Source: Saprospiraceae bacterium (GTDB taxonomy: Bacteria > Bacteroidota > Bacteroidia > Chitinophagales > Saprospiraceae). Taken from it: DNA of 64,000 nucleotides. Positions 54,124 to 62,440 of the stretch are shown here, in pieces (position 1 is the stretch's first letter; each line of letters starts with the position of its first letter). The notes beneath the pieces are model-generated. The model was given only the letters and a program-made list of their open reading frames with translations, was not told where the DNA came from and ran no database searches. The stretch lies in NCBI GenBank assembly GCA_020627785.1, contig JAHDGF010000018.1, positions 17,257 to 81,256 of the forward strand, given 5' to 3'. The position numbers and the translations under genes were made by a program.

Positions 54124-55139
54124 CGCTCTAAGTGGATTTTTTCTTTCATTAAAAACGATTTGGTCATAGCTACTGCAGCCCTCGTTGCTTCTAATCCATC
54201 CTCAAGACTTACACTTGGTCTTTTTGACTCTTGTATACATTGTATAAAGTCATTTGCCTGCGCAAGCAGAGCGGGCTCAAACCTTTCAAAATAAGTCTGG
54301 GGAATCTTAATATTGACACCTTTCGTATCGTGCATAATGATGGATTCCGACGAACTCTGATTTAATATCTCCAGACTTCCTTCTGTTCCGAATACCGATG
54401 TTTTAAAATTGAATCCATCTTGCGACAAGCGGGATGCAGCGACATTTGCCATCCCACCACCTTGTAATTCTAGTAGTGACATAACAGAATCTGCATCATT
54501 TAATCGATCAAATAATTCATACTTGAAACTTCCTCCAGTAGAAGTAACAGACTCTATCTCCTTATTTGATAGCCATCGAACGATGTCTAAATTTTTGATA
54601 TTTAGCTCCATGAATATACCACCAGCATCAACACCGTATTGCTTATAGTACATGTCTGTCTTTTCCTTATCAAAAGTCGAACTATTAATCATAATCACCT
54701 CTCCGATCTGGCCTTTATCAATGATCGCTTTGGCTTGATTATACGCTTGATAATACCTATGCTCAAATCCTATCATCACTACCTGTGAAGGACGATTCTT
54801 AGCAGTTTTTATAACGGTATTACAGTCATCTACGTTTGTGGCCAATGGGGTAGTTGTAAATACATGTTTCCCCGCATTGACAGCATCAATCAAATGCATG
54901 GCATGGTGTACTGGTGGACTCATTAAGAAAATGGCATCCAGATCGTGATTGTTGACAATTTGGTGATGATCCGTATAAGTATATTGAACATCAAGTTTGC
55001 TTTTCGCAAATGCTAGTTCCTCTTGATTAAGACTGCAGGCAGCTAATAAATCAACATGTTTTACATGGTTCTTAATTAATTGAGCATATTCTTTGCCCAA
55101 TCTACCTAATCCAATGATGCCAGCCTTTACTTTATACAT
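54120..55139 (-). CDS. Gfo/Idh/MocA family protein with altered catalytic residues
   Basis: The 339-residue protein has an N-terminal Rossmann motif GIIGLGRLGKEYA and the C-terminal Gfo/Idh/MocA beta domain. The usual EKPL segment, whose Lys is catalytic in inositol dehydrogenase, reads TTPL here. The usual D...H pair on the next helix (as in DMGIHDLD) reads MELNIKNLD. With Lys, Asp and His all replaced, NAD-dependent sugar oxidation in the standard way is unlikely. It may bind a nucleotide sugar as a sensor, or use other residues. Transcribed alone, ending at a 4-bp overlap with the convergent GNAT gene. Confidence 0.82.
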   Translation of the reverse strand: MYKVKAGIIGLGRLGKEYAQLIKNHVKHVDLLAACSLNQEELAFAKSKLDVQYTYTDHHQIVNNHDLDAIFLMSPPVHHAMHLIDAVNAGKHVFTTTPLATNVDDCNTVIKTAKNRPSQVVMIGFEHRYYQAYNQAKAIIDKGQIGEVIMINSSTFDKEKTDMYYKQYGVDAGGIFMELNIKNLDIVRWLSNKEIESVTSTGGSFKYELFDRLNDADSVMSLLELQGGGMANVAASRLSQDGFNFKTSVFGTEGSLEILNQSSSESIIMHDTKGVNIKIPQTYFERFEPALLAQANDFIQCIQESKRPSVSLEDGLEATRAAVAMTKSFLMKEKIHLER

Positions 55140-55159
55140 ACCTAAAGTACAGCAATAAA

Positions 55160-55193
55160 TAAGCCAAGCCGAGGAAATCCAAGGCTTGGCTTA
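55160..55193 (-). terminator. Rho-independent terminator of gyrB
   Basis: TAAGCCAAGCC (55160-55170) and GGCTTGGCTTA (55183-55193) form a perfect 11-bp stem with a 12-base loop. It follows the gyrB stop by 34 bp on the minus strand; a short T-rich stretch (TTATTTATT) follows the stem. Confidence 0.7.
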
Positions 55194-55227
55194 TTATTAT
55201 AACTCCAATGAGTTAAACCAATACTAA

Positions 55228-57171
55228 CTACACGTCAATATTAGCATATTTAGCGTTGTTCTCGATGAATCTACGTCGAGGTGGAACTTCATCTCCCATC
55301 AAGACAGAGAAAATACGATCTGATTCATTGACATCTTCAATGGTTACTTGTCTCAAAATTCTGGTTTCAGGGTCCATCGTAGTTTCCCATAATTGATCCG
55401 CATTCATTTCACCAAGACCCTTATATCTTTGAATCTTAACTCCTTGGCCATCATCTCCACCCAGATTTTTAGTAATCTCTGCACGCTCTTCATCATTCCA
55501 AGCGTATACCTTGGTGTTTCCTTTCTTGACTAGATATAATGGAGGAGCTGCAATGTATATGAAGCCTTGCTCAATTAAAGGCTTCATATATCTAAATAAG
55601 AAAGTAAGAATCAATGTTACAATGTGGCTACCATCGACGTCGGCATCACACATGATAACGATTTTGTGGTATCTCAACTTTTCTGTATTCAGAATTCGTT
55701 CTCCATCTTTATCTTCAATCGTTACTCCCAATGCAGTGAATAAATTCTTAATCTCCTCGTTCTCATAAATCTTATACTCAAGTGCTTTTTCCACATTTAA
55801 GATCTTACCTCTTAGTGGTAAGATTGCTTGAAATCCTCTATCTCTTCCTTGTTTAGCTGTTCCACCGGCTGAATCTCCCTCAACAAGAAAAATCTCGCTT
55901 TCTACAGGATCTTTAGAACTACAATCCGAAAGTTTACCTGGTAGTCCACTGCCTGTTAAAATATTCTTTCTCTGAACTAGATCTCTAGCTTTTCTCGCAG
56001 CATGTCTTGCCGTAGCCGCTAAGATGACTTTTTCAATAATCTTCTTTGAATCTTTTGGGTGTTCTTCTAGGTAGTGTCCTAAAACCTCACCCACTGCTCT
56101 TGACACAATTCCAGTTACTTCTGCATTTCCAAGTTCCCCTTTGGTTTGACCTTTAAATTGTGGCTCAGGTACCTTTACTGAAACAATAGAAGTTAATCCT
56201 TCTCTGAAATCCTCACCAGAAACCTTGAATTTTAATTTGCTGAACATTCCATTGTCCTCGGCATATTTAGAAAAAACTCTATTTACCGCTCTTCTAAATC
56301 CGTTAACGTGCGAACCACCTTCTCGCGTATTAATATTATTTACGAAGGAATAAATATTCTCACTAAAACTGGTGTTGTACTGCATCGCAACCTCAACCTC
56401 TACTCCTTCTTCTTTACCGACAACATAAATAGGTTCTGAAATTAATGGAGTTCTGCTTTCATCAACAAAGGTTACAAATTCTCTAAGTCCTCCTTCAGAG
56501 TAAAATTCTACTCTTCTAAAGTCTCCATTTTCATCCTTCTCTCGTTCGTCAGTCATGGATAAATGTAATCCCTTATTTAGGAAAGACATCTCCCTCATTC
56601 GATTTGCTAGAGTGTCAAAACTATAGACTAAAGTTTCAAATATTTCTCCATCTGGCTTGAAGGTAACGGTCGTTCCTGTTCGATCAGTTTTTCCGATAAC
56701 CTTTACATCTGCTTTAGGTTTCCCTTGGCCATATTCTTGTTCAAACACTTCACCTCCCCTATGAACCTCTGCACGTAAATAACTAGAAAGTGCATTTACA
56801 CAAGATACACCTACACCATGTAGACCACCCGATACCTTATATGTGTCTTTATCAAACTTTCCTCCGGCGTGAAGAACTGTCATGACAACTTCCAAAGCAG
56901 ACTTTTGCAGTTTCTCATGCATACCCGTTGGAATACCTCTTCCATTGTCTTTAACAGTGATTGAATTATCCTCGTGGATGATCATGTCTATATGACTAGC
57001 ATGACCTGCCAGGTGCTCATCAATGGAGTTATCAATGACCTCCCACACCAAGTGATGTAACCCCTTGGAATCGGTACTTCCAATATACATACCAGGTCTT
57101 TTTCTTACCGCCTCTAGTCCTTCAAGTGCTTGTATATTATTAGCACTATAATTACCTTTATTTTCTGCCAT
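55228..57171 (-). CDS. gyrB: DNA gyrase subunit B
   Basis: ATP-driven subunit that, with GyrA, introduces negative supercoils. The 647 residues fit the short GyrB form without the large insert of some proteobacteria. Landmarks are the GHKL ATPase site (EVIDNSIDEHLAGH, NGRGIPTGMHEK, SGGLHGVGVSCVNALS), the TOPRIM motifs LVEGDSAGG and DADVDGSHI, and the C-terminal IQRYKGLGEMNADQLWETTM. It is a single gene; the divergent tsaE starts 185 bp away. Confidence 0.97.
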   Translation of the reverse strand: MAENKGNYSANNIQALEGLEAVRKRPGMYIGSTDSKGLHHLVWEVIDNSIDEHLAGHASHIDMIIHEDNSITVKDNGRGIPTGMHEKLQKSALEVVMTVLHAGGKFDKDTYKVSGGLHGVGVSCVNALSSYLRAEVHRGGEVFEQEYGQGKPKADVKVIGKTDRTGTTVTFKPDGEIFETLVYSFDTLANRMREMSFLNKGLHLSMTDEREKDENGDFRRVEFYSEGGLREFVTFVDESRTPLISEPIYVVGKEEGVEVEVAMQYNTSFSENIYSFVNNINTREGGSHVNGFRRAVNRVFSKYAEDNGMFSKLKFKVSGEDFREGLTSIVSVKVPEPQFKGQTKGELGNAEVTGIVSRAVGEVLGHYLEEHPKDSKKIIEKVILAATARHAARKARDLVQRKNILTGSGLPGKLSDCSSKDPVESEIFLVEGDSAGGTAKQGRDRGFQAILPLRGKILNVEKALEYKIYENEEIKNLFTALGVTIEDKDGERILNTEKLRYHKIVIMCDADVDGSHIVTLILTFLFRYMKPLIEQGFIYIAAPPLYLVKKGNTKVYAWNDEERAEITKNLGGDDGQGVKIQRYKGLGEMNADQLWETTMDPETRILRQVTIEDVNESDRIFSVLMGDEVPPRRRFIENNAKYANIDV

Positions 57172-57356
57172 TTTTGTGATTTAATATCGCTTAAGAAATG
57201 CTGTGCAAATATACGATTCCAGACGTGAAAACCTATTGATTTAAATAGGCATATTTAGAGAAAAAACCATTTATTCTATAAATTATAACTATTTCAGAAT
57301 TAATTAGTTGTGTCCCAAATTATTAAAAATAACTTCACCACAGATTTAACGAAAAA

Positions 57357-57776
57357 ATGAGTCAAATTAACACCATCATTACAGAGGAAAATCAATGGAA
57401 AAACCTAGTTAGTTCATTGCTTGAAAACATGAAATATTCGATTCTTATAATCTATGGTGATATGGGAGCTGGGAAGACGACTTTCGTCAAATATTTAATG
57501 GAAACCTTTAATGCCAAAAATCAAGTAACATCACCGACTTTTTCTTTAATAAATGAGTATCAATTACCAGAAGGAAAAAAAATCTATCACCTTGACCTTT
57601 ACAGACTAGAAACAACAGAAGAAGCATTGAATATTGGAATTGAAGAATATTTGGATAGTGGTGAATTGATCATAATTGAATGGCCACAACTCATAGAGCC
57701 TCTCCTTGATGAAAATCACCATACCCTTAAAATTCAAGTGCTTCCCAATCAGAATAGAAAAATAAACTTCAATTAA
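57357..57776 (+). CDS. tsaE: tRNA threonylcarbamoyladenosine biosynthesis protein TsaE
   Basis: ATPase that works with TsaB and TsaD to add the t6A modification at position 37 of ANN-decoding tRNAs. The 139-residue protein has Walker A YGDMGAGKTTFVKYLM, the switch-like TSPTFSLINEYQ and HLDLYRLE, and Walker B-like LIIIEWPQ. The length is normal. It lies 91 bp before alanine dehydrogenase, the usual neighbour in some Bacteroidota. Confidence 0.93.
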   Translation: MSQINTIITEENQWKNLVSSLLENMKYSILIIYGDMGAGKTTFVKYLMETFNAKNQVTSPTFSLINEYQLPEGKKIYHLDLYRLETTEEALNIGIEEYLDSGELIIIEWPQLIEPLLDENHHTLKIQVLPNQNRKINFN

Positions 57777-57867
57777 TCACTAAGTTTGATACTCAATCAA
57801 CTTTTAAGAACATTTATTTGAAAGATTTCACTATCTTTTAAAACGACTTGAAACCAATATAAAATCA

Positions 57868-59097
57868 ATGACACCGGACGGATCAAAACCAGGATTCTCA
57901 TCCTTTTTCTCTGAAGGTCAATACCAGACCCAAGCAGAGACCATTTTTATGGAAAGAAAGCAACGGAGCATTACCATAGGCATTCCTAAGGAAACGACCC
58001 TGCAAGAAAATAGAATTGCATTAGTCCCAAATAGCATCAGAACCTTAGTAGGCTATGGACATAGAGTTTTAGTCGAAAGAGGAGCTGGCGAAAAGTCCAG
58101 CTTTACAGATCATGATTTTTCTGAGGCCGGAGCTGAAATAGTTGAAAGTAATCAAGAAGTCTTTAAAAGTCAGGTACTAGTTAAATCTGCACCTCCAACC
58201 ATGGAGGAAATAAAACTATGTGCCAAAAATCAATTTCTGATTTCTCCACTCCATCTGCCAATGATGAACGACGAGTACATCAAAGCACTCCAAGCTAAGC
58301 AGATTACGGCCATTGCAATGGAATATTTTAAATCTGAAGACGGTTCCTTCCCAGTGGTCAGAATTATGTCTGAAATCGCAGGAATGAGCGCGATGCTGAC
58401 AGCTGCTGAATTGCTAGCAGCTGATAGTGGCGGTAGGGGAGTATTACTCGGAGGAGTCTCTGGTGTTCCACCCGCCAAAGTAGTCATTCTCGGTGCAGGA
58501 GTTGTAGGTGAATTTGCAACCAAAACAGCCCTTGGCCTTGGAGCATCAGTCCGCATTTTTGACAATGAAGTGAGCAAGTTAATGAGGATTCAATCTTTGG
58601 TTGGAAGACAGCTACATACATCCACCTATAATCCTGTTTACCTAGGTTACCAACTGATGAGTGCAGATGTTGTGATTGGTGCAGTCCACTCAAGAATAGG
58701 CAGAGCTCCAATACTAGTGACCAATGAAATGATCTCAAAAATGAAAAGCGGTTCCGTAGCTGTAGATGTAAGCATCGATCAAGGAGGATGTTTTGAAACT
58801 TCAAAGGTCACAAGTCATAAGTCACCTACCTTCGTAGAACATGGCGTAATACATTATTGCGTTCCCAACATTGCATCAAAAGTTCCACGTACAGCGTCTG
58901 TCGCAATTAGTAATATCATCACTCCGGTTTTGGTTAAATCTGGTAATACAGGTAGCATTGATAATTTACTCTTTGACAATAGAGGTGTAAGGAATGGTGT
59001 TTACACATACAAGGGATGCGTTACCAATGCCTATATTGCAAAAAGATTTAATCTGAAATACACAGATATTGATCTTTTACTTACCTCAAAATTTTAG
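57868..59097 (+). CDS. ald: Alanine dehydrogenase
   Basis: Interconverts alanine and pyruvate plus ammonia with NAD. The 409-residue protein carries GIPKETTLQENRIALVPNSI near the start, the Rossmann motif VVILGAGVVGEFAT and the VDVSIDQGGCFETS region. It has a longer N-terminus (about 35 residues, MTPDGSKPGFSSFFSEG) than most alanine dehydrogenases, as in a Bacteroidota subgroup. The ATG at 57868 is kept because the frame is open and the leader looks coded; an internal ATG in TIFMERKQ is an alternative. Confidence 0.88.
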   Translation: MTPDGSKPGFSSFFSEGQYQTQAETIFMERKQRSITIGIPKETTLQENRIALVPNSIRTLVGYGHRVLVERGAGEKSSFTDHDFSEAGAEIVESNQEVFKSQVLVKSAPPTMEEIKLCAKNQFLISPLHLPMMNDEYIKALQAKQITAIAMEYFKSEDGSFPVVRIMSEIAGMSAMLTAAELLAADSGGRGVLLGGVSGVPPAKVVILGAGVVGEFATKTALGLGASVRIFDNEVSKLMRIQSLVGRQLHTSTYNPVYLGYQLMSADVVIGAVHSRIGRAPILVTNEMISKMKSGSVAVDVSIDQGGCFETSKVTSHKSPTFVEHGVIHYCVPNIASKVPRTASVAISNIITPVLVKSGNTGSIDNLLFDNRGVRNGVYTYKGCVTNAYIAKRFNLKYTDIDLLLTSKF

Positions 59098-59116
59098 AAA
59101 AGTTGATCTACAAGTA

Positions 59117-59464
59117 CTAAGATCTTTTTCTTTTTCTAGCTTGGATAAAGCTATTAATAAAACTGATAAAAGCAACCACTCCTGTAAGCAACATAATCCC
59201 TACACGGATCATTCCTCCCATGTCTTGATCTGCTAAAGCAGATGAAAAAGGTTTAAATAATGCAATGGTGACCAACAAGGTTAAAGCAACTGCAATGTGT
59301 GATTGTATCTTATCTTCAAACCTAATTCCTTTGTTTAAGGGAAGCAATACTGCTCCGAAAATCAATGGAATAAATGCAGTGTAAGACTTGGTTATTTGGT
59401 ATCCGATAATGCTTATAATTATTAAACTAAAAGCGTGAACGGCACTCGTTACATGAGGTTTCAT
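59117..59464 (-). CDS. Small membrane protein, TMEM14/UPF0136-like
   Basis: The 115-residue protein contains three or four hydrophobic helices: AFSLIIISIIGYQI, AFIPLIFGAVLLPL, HIAVALTLLVTIALF and GIMLLTGVVAFISFIN. The size and the GYQ...FIPLIFGAVLL pattern recall the TMEM14 family, but the match is not firm. It ends in Arg/Lys-rich ARKRKRS, so its C-terminus is probably cytoplasmic. It converges with alanine dehydrogenase and lies 30 bp upstream of the PBP1A gene's stop on the same strand. Confidence 0.6.
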   Translation of the reverse strand: MKPHVTSAVHAFSLIIISIIGYQITKSYTAFIPLIFGAVLLPLNKGIRFEDKIQSHIAVALTLLVTIALFKPFSSALADQDMGGMIRVGIMLLTGVVAFISFINSFIQARKRKRS

Positions 59465-59494
59465 AAGTGTATGATTTTCAGTTATTTATGTTTG

Positions 59495-62158
59495 TTATCT
59501 ATTAAATTCTTCATCGAACTCCTCTTCAAATTCTTCATCAAATTCTTCATCGAACTCCTCCTCAAATTCATCAAATTTTTCTTTTTCTTCCAGTAAGTTT
59601 CTTTGCTCATCTTCTGGTTGAACTTGTTTATATTTATCACAATCAATTAGATTGTAAAATCCAGCTGGTGCCGAAGGAAACTTTGCCTTCGTATCAAATT
59701 CAGCCAAGGAATCCTTTTCAAGTTTTTGAAAAAATTTCTCTACAATTGGTCGTGCCATAATAAATCCTTGACCATCTTCTAAGGTTAAAAATCTGATCCA
59801 ATTATCGTCACCTCCAACCCATGTGCCAGCCACCAAATTAGGAGTAACTGACATAAACCAGCCATCAGAATAATCATTGGTAGTTCCAGTTTTTCCACCT
59901 ATAGGTACCTTAACTCCCATCCGGTAACTTCCTCCAACATTATTCTGTAACATATCAAGCATCACTGAATTATATAACGGATTTATAGCCTGCTTCCTTT
60001 CTGGTACACCTACATATAACACCTTCCCATTTTTATCCTCTATTCGAGAAACAAAAATTGGCTCTGTATAAACACCTTCATTTGCAAAACTCGTATATGC
60101 TCCGGCCATTTCCTTTAAGGTTAAATCCATTGAGCCCAGACAAATCGATGGTACTCTTGGTACAACCAATCGTCCATCAGGATACCGTAAGTTCTTATCA
60201 ATCCCAACATTATTTAATACTTCTCGGATTACTTCAACACTTCCCATTTCTTTAATCAATCGTACCGTAATAGAATTTTTCGAGTAAAGTAACCCCTGAT
60301 ATAGATTATAGAAGTTGCCTGTAAATTTTTCATTCGCATTTGATGGAGACCAGACTGTATCAACTTGCAGGTTTGGATCCCCTGGAACAATAGTATATTG
60401 AATATCCTCGAATTCCTGACAAGGACTTATCCCTTGCAACGAAATAGCAGTAGCATAGACAAATGGTTTAATCGTTGATCCAACCTGCCTTCTACTGTTC
60501 ACATGATCATATTTAAAATACTTAAATCCGACTCCGCCAACCCAAGCTTTTATATATCCTGTTGATGGCTCAACTGCCAAAAAACCATTTTGTAGAATCT
60601 TGTTGTGAAACCTAACAGAATCCATAGGACTCATTTCAATTTCTTTCTCGCCACCTTCACTATAATCAAAAACAGTCATCTTAATCTTTGTACTGAATAC
60701 CTCCTTGAACTTATTTTGAAGGTCTTCAAAAGCGACTTGAATGTCATCCCACAATTCGAGTGTCAACAATTTTTCATATTCCTTTTCATGCCTCTTTCTT
60801 ATCTTCTTATTTGACACCAAAGAGCTTAATTTTGAGTTCTTTTTCACACCCATCAACGCTTGAATTACATTTTCATTCAAAGGAATATCGCCCAATTCAG
60901 CTTGAGCCTTGGCTTTGAGATCTCCAAGATATTGGTTGTGTAAGGCTAAATATCGATCTGACTCCTTTGCTTTTGTTTTAAGTCTATCAGCCCTTATGAT
61001 TAATTGAATACTATCAGCTTCATAGGTCCATGGATCAAGGTTTCTCCACACTTTATCGTATTTGTCTTGATTCCATTTCATATGCTCTCCCACGGACTCT
61101 TCTGCAAGCCTTTGATAATCCAAGTCGATGGTAGTGTATATTTTTAATCCATCAGTGAATATATTGTAAGATTCACCGTCTGGCTTTTTTATTTTTTCTT
61201 CTCTTAGTAAAGTTTGAAGCCATTTGGTTAACTCTGATCGAAAATGTGGCGCAGGACCAATATCATGAGCCGCTCTTTTAAAGTTGCTCATATCTACATT
61301 CAATAAACTTAAACTATCTAAAGCGTCTTCTGATATGATGGCCTTTCTTCTCATTTGACTGAGTACAACATTTCTTCTTTCTTTAGTTTTTTCAGGAAAT
61401 CTTTTAGGATTATATAAACTAGGATTCTTTAACATTCCAACCAAAGTTGCAGCTTGCTCTGCTGTTAAATCACTTTGATCTATTCCAAAATAAGTCTGGG
61501 CAGCTGATTGAAGACCATGAGCACCATTGATGAACTCAAATTTGTTCAAGTACATCATCATAATTTCTTCCTTAGTATACTGCTTTTCCAATCTAGCAGC
61601 GACAGCCCATTCCTTTACCTTAATCTTTACCAATGCCCAGATCTTGGCAAAGCTTCCTTTATTACGGAGACTTTCTCTTTTGAATAATAACTTTGAGAGC
61701 TGCTGTGTAATAGTACTCCCTCCTCCTGAACTTTCTTGCTGAAATAAAACCGTTTTAAAGGCAACTCTAAAAAGTGCTTTAATATCTACGCCTGAATGGC
61801 CATAATATCTCTCATCTTCCGTTGCAATTAAGGCGTCGTGAACCAATGGAGATAACTCTGAAAACTTTATTTGTTCTCGGTTTTCAATATAATATTTGCC
61901 GAAAGGCCGATCCTTAGAGTCAAAAACTACGGAAGCAAGATCATATTGAGGATTTTCTAATTCAGTAAATGAAGGCATATCGCCCCTCAACACAGAGCTT
62001 AGTACCAGTATTGCTACAAGCATGGCTAATAGGACTCCTAGCCACAATGAAAGGATAAACCACCTTCTGAATCTACTTTTTTTAGGTTTTTCTTGTTCGC
62101 TCAAGGCAAATATTATAATTCTCTTAGAAAGCCCAATATAGTACTTAGAGAGCATCAA
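59495..62158 (-). CDS. mrcA: Penicillin-binding protein 1A (bifunctional transglycosylase/transpeptidase)
   Basis: Polymerises and cross-links peptidoglycan in the periplasm, anchored by one helix (about 33-52). The 887-residue protein has a GT51 domain (GGGSTITQQLSK, about 145-156) and a transpeptidase domain with STIK (catalytic Ser), SKN and KTGT motifs. A very acidic C-terminal tail of FDEEF-type repeats is unusual. The start is uncertain: ATG at 62158 (MMLSKYY), or a downstream TTG at 62104 giving LSEQEKPKKS, which removes the first hydrophobic stretch and overlaps an over-represented 13-mer. Confidence 0.9.
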   Translation of the reverse strand: MMLSKYYIGLSKRIIIFALSEQEKPKKSRFRRWFILSLWLGVLLAMLVAILVLSSVLRGDMPSFTELENPQYDLASVVFDSKDRPFGKYYIENREQIKFSELSPLVHDALIATEDERYYGHSGVDIKALFRVAFKTVLFQQESSGGGSTITQQLSKLLFKRESLRNKGSFAKIWALVKIKVKEWAVAARLEKQYTKEEIMMMYLNKFEFINGAHGLQSAAQTYFGIDQSDLTAEQAATLVGMLKNPSLYNPKRFPEKTKERRNVVLSQMRRKAIISEDALDSLSLLNVDMSNFKRAAHDIGPAPHFRSELTKWLQTLLREEKIKKPDGESYNIFTDGLKIYTTIDLDYQRLAEESVGEHMKWNQDKYDKVWRNLDPWTYEADSIQLIIRADRLKTKAKESDRYLALHNQYLGDLKAKAQAELGDIPLNENVIQALMGVKKNSKLSSLVSNKKIRKRHEKEYEKLLTLELWDDIQVAFEDLQNKFKEVFSTKIKMTVFDYSEGGEKEIEMSPMDSVRFHNKILQNGFLAVEPSTGYIKAWVGGVGFKYFKYDHVNSRRQVGSTIKPFVYATAISLQGISPCQEFEDIQYTIVPGDPNLQVDTVWSPSNANEKFTGNFYNLYQGLLYSKNSITVRLIKEMGSVEVIREVLNNVGIDKNLRYPDGRLVVPRVPSICLGSMDLTLKEMAGAYTSFANEGVYTEPIFVSRIEDKNGKVLYVGVPERKQAINPLYNSVMLDMLQNNVGGSYRMGVKVPIGGKTGTTNDYSDGWFMSVTPNLVAGTWVGGDDNWIRFLTLEDGQGFIMARPIVEKFFQKLEKDSLAEFDTKAKFPSAPAGFYNLIDCDKYKQVQPEDEQRNLLEEKEKFDEFEEEFDEEFDEEFEEEFDEEFNR

Positions 62159-62440
62159 TAGAATACAAGGCAGCTTTTGTTATCAATTTTTCGTTGCCTA
62201 GAATGGAGAAATCGCCCGAGTGGTTAACACTAGAAACAAATGTTAATTATGTGACATTTTGGATGGTGCTATGTCCTAAATGTGGAAGATAATTTTAATC
62301 TTTGCTAGGTAATCGACACTCCAATTTCTCCTATTTCGACCAATTTTTGTTGTGACTTGCTTAAACTCAGGTACTTAGGTACTCCTAGGTGACCCTATTT
62401 TATTATCAACTTATACTTAAATTTTTAACCGATCTAAATT
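62159..62440. other. Divergent intergenic region, no gene seen
   Basis: The 282 bp between the PBP1A start and the collagen-like gene hold both promoters. A short direct repeat, GGTACTTAGGTACTCCTAGGT (21 bases, at about 62370-62390, written here as the GGTACT/AGGT units), is the only feature; it may be a binding site. Confidence 0.35.
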
